Shown here: positions 18,085-26,954 of the stretch, piece by piece | Numbering within the stretch: position 1 is the stretch's first letter | Layout: every line of letters begins with the position of its first letter | Assembly: GCF_000577275.2 (NCBI RefSeq) | Contig: NZ_HG916854.1 | Coordinates: 620,001 to 684,000 of the forward strand | Source: Rhizobium favelukesii | Lineage (GTDB): Bacteria > Pseudomonadota > Alphaproteobacteria > Rhizobiales > Rhizobiaceae | Direction of reading: 5' to 3' | Length of the DNA stretch: 64,000 nucleotides | Notes under the pieces: generated by a model | Told to the model about the DNA's origin: nothing | The model's input: only the letters and a program-made list of their open reading frames with translations | The model's database searches: none | Position numbers and translations under genes: made by a program

Positions 18085-18483
18085 GGGTGCGAAGATGACA
18101 TGTCAGCTGACCTAAGGAGGCACGACGTCACGGCAAGGTCCAAACTCTCAGACCACGAAAATCTGATGTAGACACGGCGAATTTCCGCTATTCGTCACCG
18201 CGCCAGCCTTTGCGCCGCGAGAGCCAACCAGATCGTGGCGTTGCTTCCGCGGTGGTCTTACGAAAAGCTCGCTGAAGGACGCGGAGGTAGAATGCACCTT
18301 TCATTGCAGTGTCAGGCAATCGCGCAACATTGTTCAGCCCGAGGCGCGCATGGCAGTCGGTTCTACTTATCGCCCAACCCCCGAAGCAGGATCATCGATC
18401 GCCACTATGCTGCAACTGCAAAGTAGGCTGTTGACCTTACACGTCTTCAACGACGCTCTTTGCGCAAACGAGACTGACCAAAT
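18085..18483. other. Intergenic region between ABC exporter and SDR gene
   Basis: About 400 bp. It must hold the promoter of the exporter operon (minus strand, upstream of 18084). No convincing gene, RNA or hairpin terminator was seen. Confidence 0.4.
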
Positions 18484-19245
18484 TCAGACAATGGTCTCCC
18501 CGCCGTCGACGACGAGGATTTGCCCGGTGATGTAGGACGAGCGGTCCGAGACAAGGAAGAGAATGGGCTCGGCGATCTCGGAGACGTTCGCCCAGCGCCC
18601 GAGCGGCACTTTCTCGGCGATGTAGGCCTCGATCGCGCCGCGCCCGCCCATCTGGGCGATGAACGGTTCGTTGAACGGCGTATCGACCCAGCCCGGGCAG
18701 AGCGCGTTGACGCGGACGCCGTATTTGGCGTAGTCGCCGGCCATTTGCCGGGTCATTGCAATGACGGCATGTTTCGTCGTCGTGTAGGCGATCATCTCGC
18801 GATCGTAGAGCACGCCTGATGAGGAGGAGGTGTTGAGGATGACGCCGCGACCGGCTTTCTTCATCAGCGGCATGACGAAGCGCGCCGCCATAAAATGCGC
18901 CCGAACATTCAGGCTCCACGATCTGTCGAACCCGGCGACCGCTACCTGTTCGAGATCGCCCGCCACCTGGGCGCCGGCGTGATTGTGGAGGATGTCGATG
19001 CGGCCGTGACGTTCGGCGACCGAGGCGATGCCGGCTTTGAGTGCTGCGTCGTTGGTGACGTCGAGAACGAGGCTTTCGGCCTTGCCGCCGGCGGCTTGGA
19101 TCCGACCGACGGTTTCGGCGGCATTGTCGGCGCTCAGATCAGTCACCACGACGAACGCGCCTTCCCCGGCCATGAGCAACGCGCCGGCCTGGCCGATGCC
19201 CGATCCGGCTCCGGTGACGATCGCGACGCGATTTTCAAGAATCAT
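18484..19245 (-). CDS. Short-chain dehydrogenase/reductase
   Basis: The protein has 253 aa, classical SDR size. The Rossmann glycine motif is TGAGSGIGQ (residues 11-19). Asp in VTDLSADN follows beta-2, suggesting NAD preference. The catalytic triad is visible as Ser in NTSSSSGV and Tyr-x3-Lys in YTTTK. The end DGGETIV is usual for the family. The substrate is not determinable. It lies 12 bp after the PotC-like gene on the same strand and is probably the last gene of the transporter operon, so it may act on the imported compound. Confidence 0.88.
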   Translation of the reverse strand: MILENRVAIVTGAGSGIGQAGALLMAGEGAFVVVTDLSADNAAETVGRIQAAGGKAESLVLDVTNDAALKAGIASVAERHGRIDILHNHAGAQVAGDLEQVAVAGFDRSWSLNVRAHFMAARFVMPLMKKAGRGVILNTSSSSGVLYDREMIAYTTTKHAVIAMTRQMAGDYAKYGVRVNALCPGWVDTPFNEPFIAQMGGRGAIEAYIAEKVPLGRWANVSEIAEPILFLVSDRSSYITGQILVVDGGETIV

Positions 19246-19257
19246 GGTGTTTCCCGT

Positions 19258-20067
19258 TCAGTTTGTTGTTTTTTCGCGCATCAGGAAGCGCGCGATGAGG
19301 ATCAGTCCCAGCGATGCGATGAGCACCATGGTGGCGATGGCGTTGATCTCCGGCGTCACGCCACGGCGGATCGAGGCAAAGACGTAGATCGGCAACGTCG
19401 TATTCGATCCCGCCACGAAGAACGCGATGATGAAATCGTCGAAGGAGAAGGTGAAAGCGAGCAGGAAACCCGCCAGGATCGACGGCAGGATTTGTGGCAG
19501 CACGATTTGGCGGAAGGTCGTCAGCGGCGTTGCGTAAAGATCACTCGACGCTTCGACGATATCGCGCCCGAGGCTGGCGATACGCGCTTTCACGATCATC
19601 GTCACCAGCGCCATGGTGAAAAGTCCGTGGGCGGCGATGATAGAACCGTAGCCGAGTGACAGCTTCGGCGGTTGCTCGCCGGGCCAGATCGCCGCCAGCA
19701 GCGGATTGATGAAGCCGAAGACTTCAACGAGAGCGACGAGCGTGGCGATGCCGATCACAACACCCGGAACGACGATTGCCGCGGCAAACAGGCCATCGAA
19801 CACGGCCCGCGTCCTGGCGCCGAGCCGCTCCATGCCCAGCGCAGCCATGGTGCCGAAGATGGCCGCGAGTGCAGCGCTGGTAAGCGCGATTACGAGGCTG
19901 TTGCGAAGAGCTTCCATGAGGAAGGTGTTGGACAGCGCCTTGCCGTACCATTGCGTGGAAAAGCCTGTGAAATCCGAGGCATTGCGGCCCGCATTGAACG
20001 AGAACAGCACCACCAGCGCAATCGGCGTGTAGAGAAAGAGATAGACTGCCGTAACAAGCCCACGCAT
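19258..20067 (-). CDS. ABC transporter permease, PotC type
   Basis: The protein has 269 aa, with about six membrane helices and the inner-membrane-permease EAA loop (DIVEASSDLYATPLTTFRQIVLPQILPSILAG) that docks with the ATPase. It starts at ATG 20067 and shares one base with the stop of the PotB-like gene, so translation is coupled. It belongs to the spermidine/putrescine-type importer family. The actual substrate could be a polyamine or another small cationic amine. Confidence 0.88.
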   Translation of the reverse strand: MRGLVTAVYLFLYTPIALVVLFSFNAGRNASDFTGFSTQWYGKALSNTFLMEALRNSLVIALTSAALAAIFGTMAALGMERLGARTRAVFDGLFAAAIVVPGVVIGIATLVALVEVFGFINPLLAAIWPGEQPPKLSLGYGSIIAAHGLFTMALVTMIVKARIASLGRDIVEASSDLYATPLTTFRQIVLPQILPSILAGFLLAFTFSFDDFIIAFFVAGSNTTLPIYVFASIRRGVTPEINAIATMVLIASLGLILIARFLMREKTTN

Positions 20068-20933
20068 CAGACAAGATCCACCTGGCGGGTGCCCGCGACG
20101 CGCCACGCAATGCGCATGGCGACGAGAAGCACGATAACGACGACGACAACGAGGGTGACGGCGATCGCGGAGCCGAACGGCCAGTTGCGCGATTGCAGGA
20201 AGAGGTCGACCAGCGCGTTGCCGATGAAGAAAACCTTGCCGCCGCCCAGCAGCTGCGGGATCAGGTACTCGCCGAGCAGCAGGATGGTGACCAGCGCCAC
20301 GCCCGTCATCACACCCGGCAGCGACAGCGGCAGCGTTATGCCGAAGAAGGTCGAGAGTGGCTTGGCGCCGAGGTCGGCAGAGGCTTCCAGCAATCGGCGA
20401 TCCAGCTTCTCCAGGCTGACATAGATCGGCATGATCATCAGCGGCAGATAGCCATAGACGATGCCGAGGAGAACTGCGCCCGGCGTGTTCAGAAGGCGCA
20501 CGTTCTCGATACCGACAAACTCCAGCAGATGCGGGATGCCGCGCGCACCGAGAATATACATCCAGGCATAGGTGCGAACGAGCAGACTGGTCCAGAACGG
20601 CACCACCACAAGAGACACCAGCAATAGCCGATGCTGCGGACTTGCCTTCACCGCCAGATAATAGGCGACCGGATAGGCCACCAACAAGCAGACAAAGGCC
20701 CCGATCGGGGCAAGCACCAGCGTATTCTTGAAAGCCGCCGCACGTGATCCGAGATTGGCGAATTGGGCAAAGGTAAATGCCGCCTGATAACCGCCCTCCG
20801 GTGCCCGCTCGCCAAAGGCGAAGACAACGATGGCGATGAACGGCAAGACCAGGAACACGAACAGCCATGCGCTTGCCGGCGCGACGAGCGCGACAGTGAT
20901 CAGTCGCTTTCTGGTGTCCGGTGACACGGCCAT
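20067..20933 (-). CDS. ABC transporter permease, PotB type
   Basis: The protein has 288 aa from the ATG at 20933 (MAVSPDTRKRL). An alternative GTG start at 21017 overlaps the stop of the binding-protein gene (GTGA) and would add 28 residues. It has six membrane helices and the EAA motif LLEASADLGAKPLSTFFGITLPLSLPG. It pairs with the PotC-like permease to form the membrane channel. Confidence 0.88.
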   Translation of the reverse strand: MAVSPDTRKRLITVALVAPASAWLFVFLVLPFIAIVVFAFGERAPEGGYQAAFTFAQFANLGSRAAAFKNTLVLAPIGAFVCLLVAYPVAYYLAVKASPQHRLLLVSLVVVPFWTSLLVRTYAWMYILGARGIPHLLEFVGIENVRLLNTPGAVLLGIVYGYLPLMIMPIYVSLEKLDRRLLEASADLGAKPLSTFFGITLPLSLPGVMTGVALVTILLLGEYLIPQLLGGGKVFFIGNALVDLFLQSRNWPFGSAIAVTLVVVVVIVLLVAMRIAWRVAGTRQVDLV

Positions 20934-21013
20934 TCTGAACGTTCGCTGTTTGAAGTCCACGAGGCGGCTTGCCTCTTCCCGTACCCGGGGAGAGGCATTG
21001 CATGAAGGCAGGG

Positions 21014-22180
21014 TCACGCCGACTTGAACCGCGCCATCAGCTCGGCACGACCCGGATCGGTCAGGGTTACGGCGGCGCCGAATTCCAGCGGCGTCAGTGA
21101 CGCTTCATCCGGATAGACAATCTTGTTCGAGGTGACCTCCTTCGGCAGCAATGAAATGACGCGGCTGTCGGTGGCCGGCGCGCCGTTGGCGATGTGCTCC
21201 TTCGCCGCGTTCGCAGGATCCATCAGGTAGTTGAGAAGGGCGTAGCCGGCCGCCTTGTTCGGAGCGTCCTTCGGGATCGCGTAGTAGTCGGTCCAGATTT
21301 CGCCGCCGTCTGCCCCAAGCACGTAGGCAAGCTCAGGCATGTCGCGGTTGAGCTGCGCGCCATCATTCGTCCAGCACATCGTCATCCACGCGTCCGTGGC
21401 GCGCATGCCCGGCTGATAGTCGGAGTTGATGGCGAAGAGATGCGGCTTCACCTTGATCAGCAGCTCTTCTGCCTTCGCCAGTTCCTCCGGCTTGATCGAA
21501 TTGAAACCGTAGCCCAGCGAAACCAGCGCGCTGCCGATTGTGGTCAGCTGATAATCATGCACCATGGCGCGGCCGTCGGCTTCGGTCTGGACAATCTCGA
21601 AGAAGTCCTTCCAGCTCGAAAGCTTCGTCTTGATCTTCGAAGTATTGACGGAAAAGCCGGTCGTGCCCCAGTTCTTCGGCACGGCATAGGTCTTGCCGTC
21701 GATCTGGCCTTCCTTGGTGAAGCGCGGGTTTTCAGTCGACCGGCTGAAATTCGGAATCTTTGAAAGATCCAGCTCTTCGATCAGGCCGAGCTTTTGGTGG
21801 GTTGAAATCGTGTAGTTGGTCGGCACGAACAGCGACCAGCCGGAAGCACCCGCCTGCAGCTTTGCCAGCATTTCCTCGTTCGACCCGAAAACGTTGACTT
21901 CGACGGCAACGCCCGTTGCCGCCTTGAAGTTCTCGAAGGTCGCCGGGTCGTGATAGTTCGGCCAGGTCGCAATCGACATCTGCGTACCAAGTTCGCCGGC
22001 GGCGTAGGCCGATGTCGACAGCGCGCCGGGAAAGCGCGACATCACGGCGGTCGCAAGACCGAGGCCGGTGACGCCGAGGAAGTGACGGCGGCTGACGGAG
22101 CCGCGCTTCAGGCGCATGAACTCGTCCATGAAGCCTTCGGCGGAAATGGGGAGGTTATCCTTATAGTCGTCCTTGCTCAT
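21014..22180 (-). CDS. Periplasmic binding protein, PotD type, Tat-exported
   Basis: The protein has 388 aa. An unusually long N-terminal extension (about 30 residues) precedes a twin-arginine signal (VSRRHFLGVTGLGLATAV) and a cleavage region SAYAAG. The mature part is a bacterial solute-binding domain of the spermidine/putrescine group (MSIATWPNYHDPATFENFKAATG; DAWMTMCWTNDGAQ). It captures the substrate for the downstream permeases. The substrate cannot be read from the sequence. Confidence 0.88.
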   Translation of the reverse strand: MSKDDYKDNLPISAEGFMDEFMRLKRGSVSRRHFLGVTGLGLATAVMSRFPGALSTSAYAAGELGTQMSIATWPNYHDPATFENFKAATGVAVEVNVFGSNEEMLAKLQAGASGWSLFVPTNYTISTHQKLGLIEELDLSKIPNFSRSTENPRFTKEGQIDGKTYAVPKNWGTTGFSVNTSKIKTKLSSWKDFFEIVQTEADGRAMVHDYQLTTIGSALVSLGYGFNSIKPEELAKAEELLIKVKPHLFAINSDYQPGMRATDAWMTMCWTNDGAQLNRDMPELAYVLGADGGEIWTDYYAIPKDAPNKAAGYALLNYLMDPANAAKEHIANGAPATDSRVISLLPKEVTSNKIVYPDEASLTPLEFGAAVTLTDPGRAELMARFKSA

Positions 22181-22203
22181 GATGCTGTTCCCTTGTTTTG
22201 ATT

Positions 22204-23325
22204 TTATGCTGCACTTGATGCTGGAAAGACGTGGGCTGCGAGTGGATCGAAACCGAGGAAAACCGCCTCGCCCGGCTCGACCAGGTCGCTCTCGTTCATG
22301 TTGCGCCGGTCGGCCGTGACCAGGAAGTCGCCGAGCCGCGGAACCGTCACCGCATATTCCGCAGAAGAACCGAGGAAGATGCGATGGGTGACCGTGCCCT
22401 TGAAGCTGGCAAAGCCGGGCGCCTGCGCCCGTGTCAGGCGGATAAATTCCGGGCGGATCGCGACGATCATTTCGCCGGGCGAAACAACCCGGCTCCGGGC
22501 AGCGATAGCCGAGCCGTCAGCAAGACGCAGCGTCGTGCCGTCCGCCTCCATCGTTGCCTTCACCCGATTGGTCTTGCCGACATCATAGACCTCCTGCGGT
22601 GAGCCTAGCTGGCGAATGCGCCCTGCGCTCATCACGCAGACGATATCTGCCATCGAGAGCGCTTCCTCCTGATCATGGGTGACCAGAACAAAGGTAATGC
22701 CGAGTTCACGTTGCAATGTCTGTAGTTCGATCTGCATGGCCGAGCGCAGCTTCTTGTCGAGCGCGGCTAACGGCTCATCGAGCAGCAGCACCGACGGACG
22801 GTTGACGATCGCGCGCGCCAGCGCCACCCGCTGCTGCTGACCGCCGGACATCTCGTGTATGCGGCGCTTGGCGAAGCCGCCGAGCCGCACCATTTCAAGC
22901 GCCTCGGTGACGCGCCGGTCGATTTCCGCCGCCCCAAGCTTGGGCCGCATCTGCTTCAGACCATAGGCAACGTTGTGCCGGACGTCGAAATGCGGAAACA
23001 GTGCATAGTGCTGGAAGACCATGTTCACCGGGCGTCGGTAGGCGGGGACGCCGTTCATCTCGCGCCCGTCGATCAGCACGGTGCCTTCGCTTGGCTGCTC
23101 GAAGCCCCCGATCATGCGCAGGCAAGTGGTCTTGCCGCAGCCGGAAGGACCGAGCAACGCCAGAAAGGCGCCCTTCGGCACATTGAGGTTGATGTCCGTT
23201 ACGGCGGTCACAGCGCCATAGTTCTTTGTGACCGAACGGAATTCGATATCGTTCGTCGAAGCGGATGCCACGTCTGTTCCCTGCGGTTGGTTTGGATTGG
23301 ACAGTCTAGCGCTGCCTTTTGCCAC
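22204..23325 (-). CDS. ABC transporter ATP-binding protein, PotA type
   Basis: The protein has 373 aa. It has Walker A LGPSGCGKTT, Q-loop MVFQHYALFPH, signature MSGGQQQRVALAR, Walker B VLLLDEPLAALD, switch His in LVTHDQEEAL, and a C-terminal TOBE regulatory domain (about 280-365). It is the first gene of the importer operon (order ATPase, binding protein, PotB, PotC, SDR). It is divergent from the broken LuxR gene at 23463, with which it shares a 137-bp promoter region. Confidence 0.92.
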   Translation of the reverse strand: MAKGSARLSNPNQPQGTDVASASTNDIEFRSVTKNYGAVTAVTDINLNVPKGAFLALLGPSGCGKTTCLRMIGGFEQPSEGTVLIDGREMNGVPAYRRPVNMVFQHYALFPHFDVRHNVAYGLKQMRPKLGAAEIDRRVTEALEMVRLGGFAKRRIHEMSGGQQQRVALARAIVNRPSVLLLDEPLAALDKKLRSAMQIELQTLQRELGITFVLVTHDQEEALSMADIVCVMSAGRIRQLGSPQEVYDVGKTNRVKATMEADGTTLRLADGSAIAARSRVVSPGEMIVAIRPEFIRLTRAQAPGFASFKGTVTHRIFLGSSAEYAVTVPRLGDFLVTADRRNMNESDLVEPGEAVFLGFDPLAAHVFPASSAA

Positions 23326-23362
23326 CGTCGTTAAGGAAAGACTAAGCTCGCCCTTCCCTCAC

Positions 23363-23426
23363 GGTATATACCCCGAGAGAGGTATTTTAGCCATCAGGCC
23401 TTCGTGGAAGGTATATACACGGGGAG
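23363..23426. promoter_or_regulatory. Paired GGTATATAC sites between potA-like and luxR genes
   Basis: Two similar sites, GGTATATACCCCGAGAG (23363-23379) and GGTATATACACGGGGAG (23410-23426), are spaced 47 bp apart in the divergent promoter region. They may be operators for the LuxR protein (now broken) or another regulator. No binding data. Confidence 0.45.
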
Positions 23427-23462
23427 CACATATTTTCTTTGCATTCGATCGGGAGAGCGACA

Positions 23463-24015
23463 ATGAGCACTGACCTGGAGGCGTTATTTCAGGCCTTCAA
23501 CGCCACAGTGGGCCGGCTCGCCATGAGCGATGCGGAATTCGGCGAGACCTTTCGACAGATGATGGCGGCGCTCGTGCGCTTCGACTACGTCGTTGTTTTC
23601 GCCTATCGCGGTAAGGAGCGGCCGATCGATCTCTACAGCACCTTCGACCCGAAGGAGCATATCATTTTTGTGACGCTCTATCAGGCCGGACCGTACCTGC
23701 TCGACCCGTTCTACCACACTGCCCACGAGCGCCGCGCAGGCGTGTTTCGCATGCGGGAACTTGCACCCGACAGGTTCTTTTCAAGCGAGTACTATCGTAC
23801 CTACTACGTCCAGACGGGGCTGGCGGAGGAAATCGGCTTCTTTGTCACTGCCGATGACGACATCACTATTGTTCTCTCGCTGATGCGCCGGGAAAAGACC
23901 GGACCCTTCCCGTCTTCGGACTTCGCTCTCTTGAAGAAAGCGGAACCGCTGATCGCAAGCATGGTCCGGCATTACTGGGCAGGGCTTGGATCCCGCTTCG
24001 ATGCGCAACTGCATT
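23463..24015 (+). pseudogene. LuxR-type regulator gene, broken after the N-terminal domain
   Basis: The ATG at 23463 has GGGAGAG 6-12 bp upstream. About 180 residues form the sensory N-terminal part of a LuxR regulator (FDYVVVFAYRGKERPIDLYS; SSEYYRTYYVQTGLAEEIGFFV; ending ASMVRHYWAGLG). At about 24015 the frame enters IS6-like DNA and no HTH follows in frame. Two separate HTH pieces occur at 24263-24370 (plus) and 24455-24570 (minus). It was probably the regulator of the divergent importer. Confidence 0.75.
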
Positions 24016-24061
24016 CACGAGGTGGCGGTGGCCGCAGGCGCAAAGCTGGTGAACGGCCACG

Positions 24062-24190
24062 GCGGCTGAACGCCTTGCCAACGAAGCGTTTGACAGCCGA
24101 CAGGTCCCCATGTTCGCTGAACCTGAACTCGACGGTGTCGATGGCGCGATAGAGATACATCCATTGGCCCCGAACCTTGATGTAAGTCGG
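24062..24190 (-). pseudogene. IS6-family transposase fragment
   Basis: The minus strand reads TYIKVRGQWMYLYRAIDTVE then FRFSEHGDLSAVKRFVGKAF, the core of an IS6/IS26-type transposase (WRVDETYIKV... region) with an internal gap. It interrupts the LuxR gene. The rest of the IS is not recognisable. Confidence 0.7.
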
Positions 24191-24262
24191 CATGCCAGTT
24201 CCGAGTAACGGCACGCTTGCGCTGGTTGAAGCGCTCTGTCAGCAAGGGAGAGAAATGGATGC

Positions 24263-24370
24263 GATCTTAATCTCACCAGCCGCGAGACCGCGATTGTCGA
24301 CCTTGTCCTACAAGGACACTCTTCCGAGGCGATCGGCCTGAGGCTCGGCCACTCAACGATCCATCGCTGG
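24263..24370 (+). pseudogene. LuxR HTH fragment, forward half
   Basis: The plus strand reads DLNLTSRETAIVDLVLQGHS then SEAIGLRLGHSTIHRWF. This is the first part of a LuxR helix-turn-helix (LTSRE start), presumably the lost C-terminus of the gene at 23463. After GLRLG the sequence no longer fits the family. Confidence 0.65.
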
Positions 24371-24454
24371 TTCAGGCCATCATTTCCTTCAGATCCCATA
24401 AAAAGGTAACAGAGACGTTTGCACCGGAACCAACGCGTTGGATCCCCCCGCGCT

Positions 24455-24570
24455 TCAGGAAAGATTTCTAAGGTATATGGCAAGCAATTGCGTCTGTGAT
24501 GATATTCCGAGCTTTCGGTAGACGTTGCGGCGATGGACCTTGACGGTGCCGGTCGAGATGGCGACGAACG
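24455..24570 (-). pseudogene. LuxR HTH fragment, inverted second half
   Basis: The minus strand reads ISTGTVKVHRRNVYRKLGIS then SQTQLLAIYLRNLS and a stop at 24455. This is exactly the DNA-recognition and dimer part missing from the forward fragment at 24263-24370, but in opposite orientation. Either the 3' end was inverted during IS activity, or this is the end of a second LuxR gene. Confidence 0.6.
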
Positions 24571-24837
24571 CGGCATCCTTGTCGGACCAGAGCGAGTCGT
24601 CATCGATGGCAGCCAAACCAGCAGGGAAGCCGTTGCTTCCTGCGATACAAACGGCAAGCGCGTTACACCTGTAACCCAGCCCCATCGCTTGCCAAGCAGT
24701 TCGTATCCTTGCTGGCTACGCTCTGAAAACGGGCGAACGCGTATCGCGCGCGTATGCTAGAATTTGCAAAACAACCTCAGCCCGCGACGCGACGCAGGAA
24801 CAGCGACAACTCGATCGCAACCTAGAGCGCCGTACCT

Positions 24838-25795
24838 TTAATCGAACCCATAGCCTGCGGCTGTAAAATAGTTTCGACATTCTTGGCTGTTGAAGAGGTT
24901 GCAGATGGATCCGAGCGCATTTGAGAGTGCGTCAAACGTGCGAGCGGCGGCGGCTCGGAGATGGGCCTTAATTTTGGCGAAGGCCATTTCGATCGGGTTC
25001 AAATCTGGCGAATAAGACGGCAGAAACAGGAGCCACGCACCAACTTCCTTGAGGCAGGCTTTGGCTTTATCGCTCTTGTGAACGCGAAGATTATCCAGGA
25101 TGACGACATTGCCTGGTTCGAGTGTCGGCGCAAGCTGGGTCTCGATGTAGGTGTCGAAGATTTCCCGGTTCATCGGCCTGTCAATAATCCAGGGCGCAGT
25201 AAGACCGAAACAGCGCAAGCCTGCAATGAATGTCTGTGTCCCCCAGTGGCCAAAGGGCGCATCCGTGATGAGACGCTCGCCGCGCGGGGAGCGCCCACGC
25301 AGTCTCACCATCTTTGTGTTCACCGAGGTTTCGTCCAAGAAAACAAGTCGATGCGGTTCAAATCGCATCCGGGGTTGGCGTTTCGAAATCCAGACATCAC
25401 GATCCTTTCGGATATCAGCGCGAGCGCGTTCCGACGCCATTATCTGTTTTTTTATATGTGTATCCCTGCGTTATCAAAAACCGCGACAGGGACGATGGTG
25501 GAATAACCAATCCATGTTCATCCTCAAGGCGACGGGCAAGCTCTGGCATGGTGATATCCGGTTTGCCTTCGACCTGTGCGACCAGGAAATCGCGAAACGC
25601 CGACAGTTTCCCTGCACCTGGTGGCCTTCCTTGACGCGCGGGGGTTATCAGCCCAGTCCGCTCCCGGCGTTGCAGCAGCTTGATCGCACTGCTGTCGCTG
25701 ATTGCGAAATGACGGGCAGCGGCTCGCCGTGATTGGCCGCTAGCGACCATGGAAACAACACGCTGACGAAGATCAACAGAATGAGATTTACCCAT
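24838..25795 (-). CDS. IS630-family transposase in two frames
   Basis: The first part (25795 to 25415) starts at [13 protein letters not shown] and has the HTH ([23 protein letters not shown]). The second part (25440 to 24838) has the catalytic motifs D in [13 protein letters not shown] in [11 protein letters not shown] and E in [15 protein letters not shown]. The parts are joined at an A7 run followed by CAGATAATGG; related proteins read TYKKT then ASERARAD without a break, so here one extra base or slippage is involved. IS ends were not located with confidence. Confidence 0.8.
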
Positions 25796-25904
25796 GTGAT
25801 TCACCTCCAACCGCAGTGAATCACACCAATACCCTCGTGAAAACCCCACTCGATTCTCAATTCAAGTGCGATGCTCTAGTGCGGGAACCAAGGCTCCGAA
25901 AACG

Positions 25905-26060
25905 AAAAAGCCTGCCGCGGGAGGAGGTGCGGCAGGCTTTTCGAAAAGAACCGAACAGCGACTGGGAGGAGGAGTGCCGCCGTTCCTACAGACGCCCTTG
26001 GGAGGAGGAGTGGGCCGTCTGAAACTCGAAGCTTTGCGGGAGGAGGTGCATCGCTTCGAT
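25905..26060 (-). ncRNA. Four tandem CCTCCTCCC-loop hairpins (cuckoo/CcsR-type sRNAs)
   Basis: On the minus strand four stem-loops follow one another, each exposing CCTCCTCCC in its loop. SL1 is 26058-26027 (stem CGAAGC/GCTTCG). SL2 is 26021-25989 (CAGACGGCCC/GGGCGTCTG). SL3 is 25985-25953 (GAACGGCG/CGCTGTTC). SL4 is about 25942-25905 (AAGCCTGCCGC/GCGGCAGGCTT with a T run, a rho-independent terminator). Hairpin pairs with this anti-Shine-Dalgarno-like loop downstream of a DUF1127 gene are the hallmark of the CcsR/cuckoo RNA family, Hfq-bound stress sRNAs known from Rhodobacter sphaeroides. Expression here is inferred. Confidence 0.8.
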
Positions 26061-26189
26061 GGCTGTCATCATACACCGACCATAAACCGTGCCAATGCCT
26101 TATGCTGCACTGCAGCTATGCAAAAAATACAAGTCGGAAAGGCTGACGAACAGAGCAAGGATCCAACCGATCTTAGACGCGGACGATCA

Positions 26190-26221
26190 ACGCAAAAACG
26201 CCCGCGTCATCAGCGGGCGTC
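26190..26221 (-). terminator. Rho-independent terminator after the DUF1127 gene
   Basis: On the minus strand the hairpin ACGCCCGC-TGATGAC-GCGGGCGT (26220-26198) is followed by a T run (26198-26194). It lies 32 bp after the DUF1127 stop and before the hairpin array, so the array is read either by readthrough and processing or from its own promoter. Confidence 0.8.
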
Positions 26222-26251
26222 GAGCAGTCTTAAAGACCAAATGCTGTGCGG

Positions 26252-26398
26252 TTAGCGCGCGATCGATGCGCGGGCAACGCTGCGGATGTCGGCGCGGTCA
26301 ATACCGAGGTCCTGCAGTTCGCGGCTGGACATGCGGCCAAGTTCGGTAACGGTCTGACGGAACTTGCGCCAGTTGTTGAAAGAGCGTGCTACGTTCAT
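26252..26398 (-). CDS. DUF1127 small basic protein (48 aa)
   Basis: The product starts MNVARSFNNWRKFRQTVTEL and ends RSVARASIAR. The middle MSSRELQDLGIDRADI is the signature of DUF1127 (YjiS-like) small Arg-rich proteins, about 45-50 aa, common in Rhizobiales. A purine-rich site (AGGAAAGGGGA) precedes the ATG. In Rhodobacter the DUF1127 gene RSP_6037 is cotranscribed with the CcsR sRNAs, and in Agrobacterium DUF1127 proteins influence RNA turnover and phosphate and carbon metabolism. The order here (DUF1127, terminator, CCTCCTCCC hairpins) mirrors that arrangement. Confidence 0.88.
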   Translation of the reverse strand: MNVARSFNNWRKFRQTVTELGRMSSRELQDLGIDRADIRSVARASIAR

Positions 26399-26954
26399 GA
26401 TGATCCCCTTTCCTGAGGCTTGTCTGACGTCAGCAACCTTGCTTGGTTCCGGCGTCGTTTCGATGATTGGAATATAGATGTTTCAATCGGTTCAAAACAG
26501 CGACAATCCCTCACCCCACCTATGCGCACAACGCATAGGATCTTCCTTTTTCGCGGGGAAATGCCTGTTTTTAAGCCCGGAGGCGCCGTCAGGAGGCGTG
26601 GGCGATTTGGCCCTGGGAGATAGAGTCGGGCATTGATACGATCGCTCGGAACTAAGGGCGCATTATCCGAGGATGCGTATCAAACTCCGGCGACCAAGGG
26701 AGCCTCTGGCAAGCAGCCCTACCATCGAAGCGGATTTAAAACCTTGATATCCATCGCAACGCATCCTACCGGCTCGCAGTTTCGGCGCTTATGTCGTGCC
26801 TTAGCGCGGTTGCGGGGGTCTGTGACCACAGAGACTTTGTAATGTCCTGAGGGCAAGACCCGCCCTCGCCATAGCGTCGATTACACTCAGCAGAAAAATT
26901 TCTTCCGAATAACGAGATGTTTCCTGTAAAGAACATGACTCGTAGGAGATAGCG
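26399..26954. other. Intergenic region between DUF1127 and XRE-cupin gene
   Basis: About 555 bp holding the two divergent promoters. Upstream of DUF1127, on the minus strand, TTTGAACC and CTATATT (around 26499-26468) are separated roughly as in an alphaproteobacterial heat-shock promoter, but the spacing is short and this is weak. No gene was recognised. Confidence 0.35.

Noticed and set aside
18235..18535. Small plus-strand ORFs in the gap before the SDR gene
   Set aside because: No ribosome site, no conserved motif, and partly antisense to the SDR gene.
20068..21003. N-terminal extension of the PotC-like permease frame
   Set aside because: This part is the PotB-like gene read in another frame. 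PotC begins at 20067.
25905..26060. Repeated GGGAGGAGG looked like a CRISPR or a row of ribosome sites
   Set aside because: Repeats are only 9 bp, spacing is uneven, and each lies in the loop of its own hairpin. The opposite-strand sRNA reading explains them better.
26468..26499. Heat-shock-type promoter for DUF1127
   Set aside because: TTTG and CTATATT are present but the spacing of about 15 bp is short. Not strong enough to list as a promoter.
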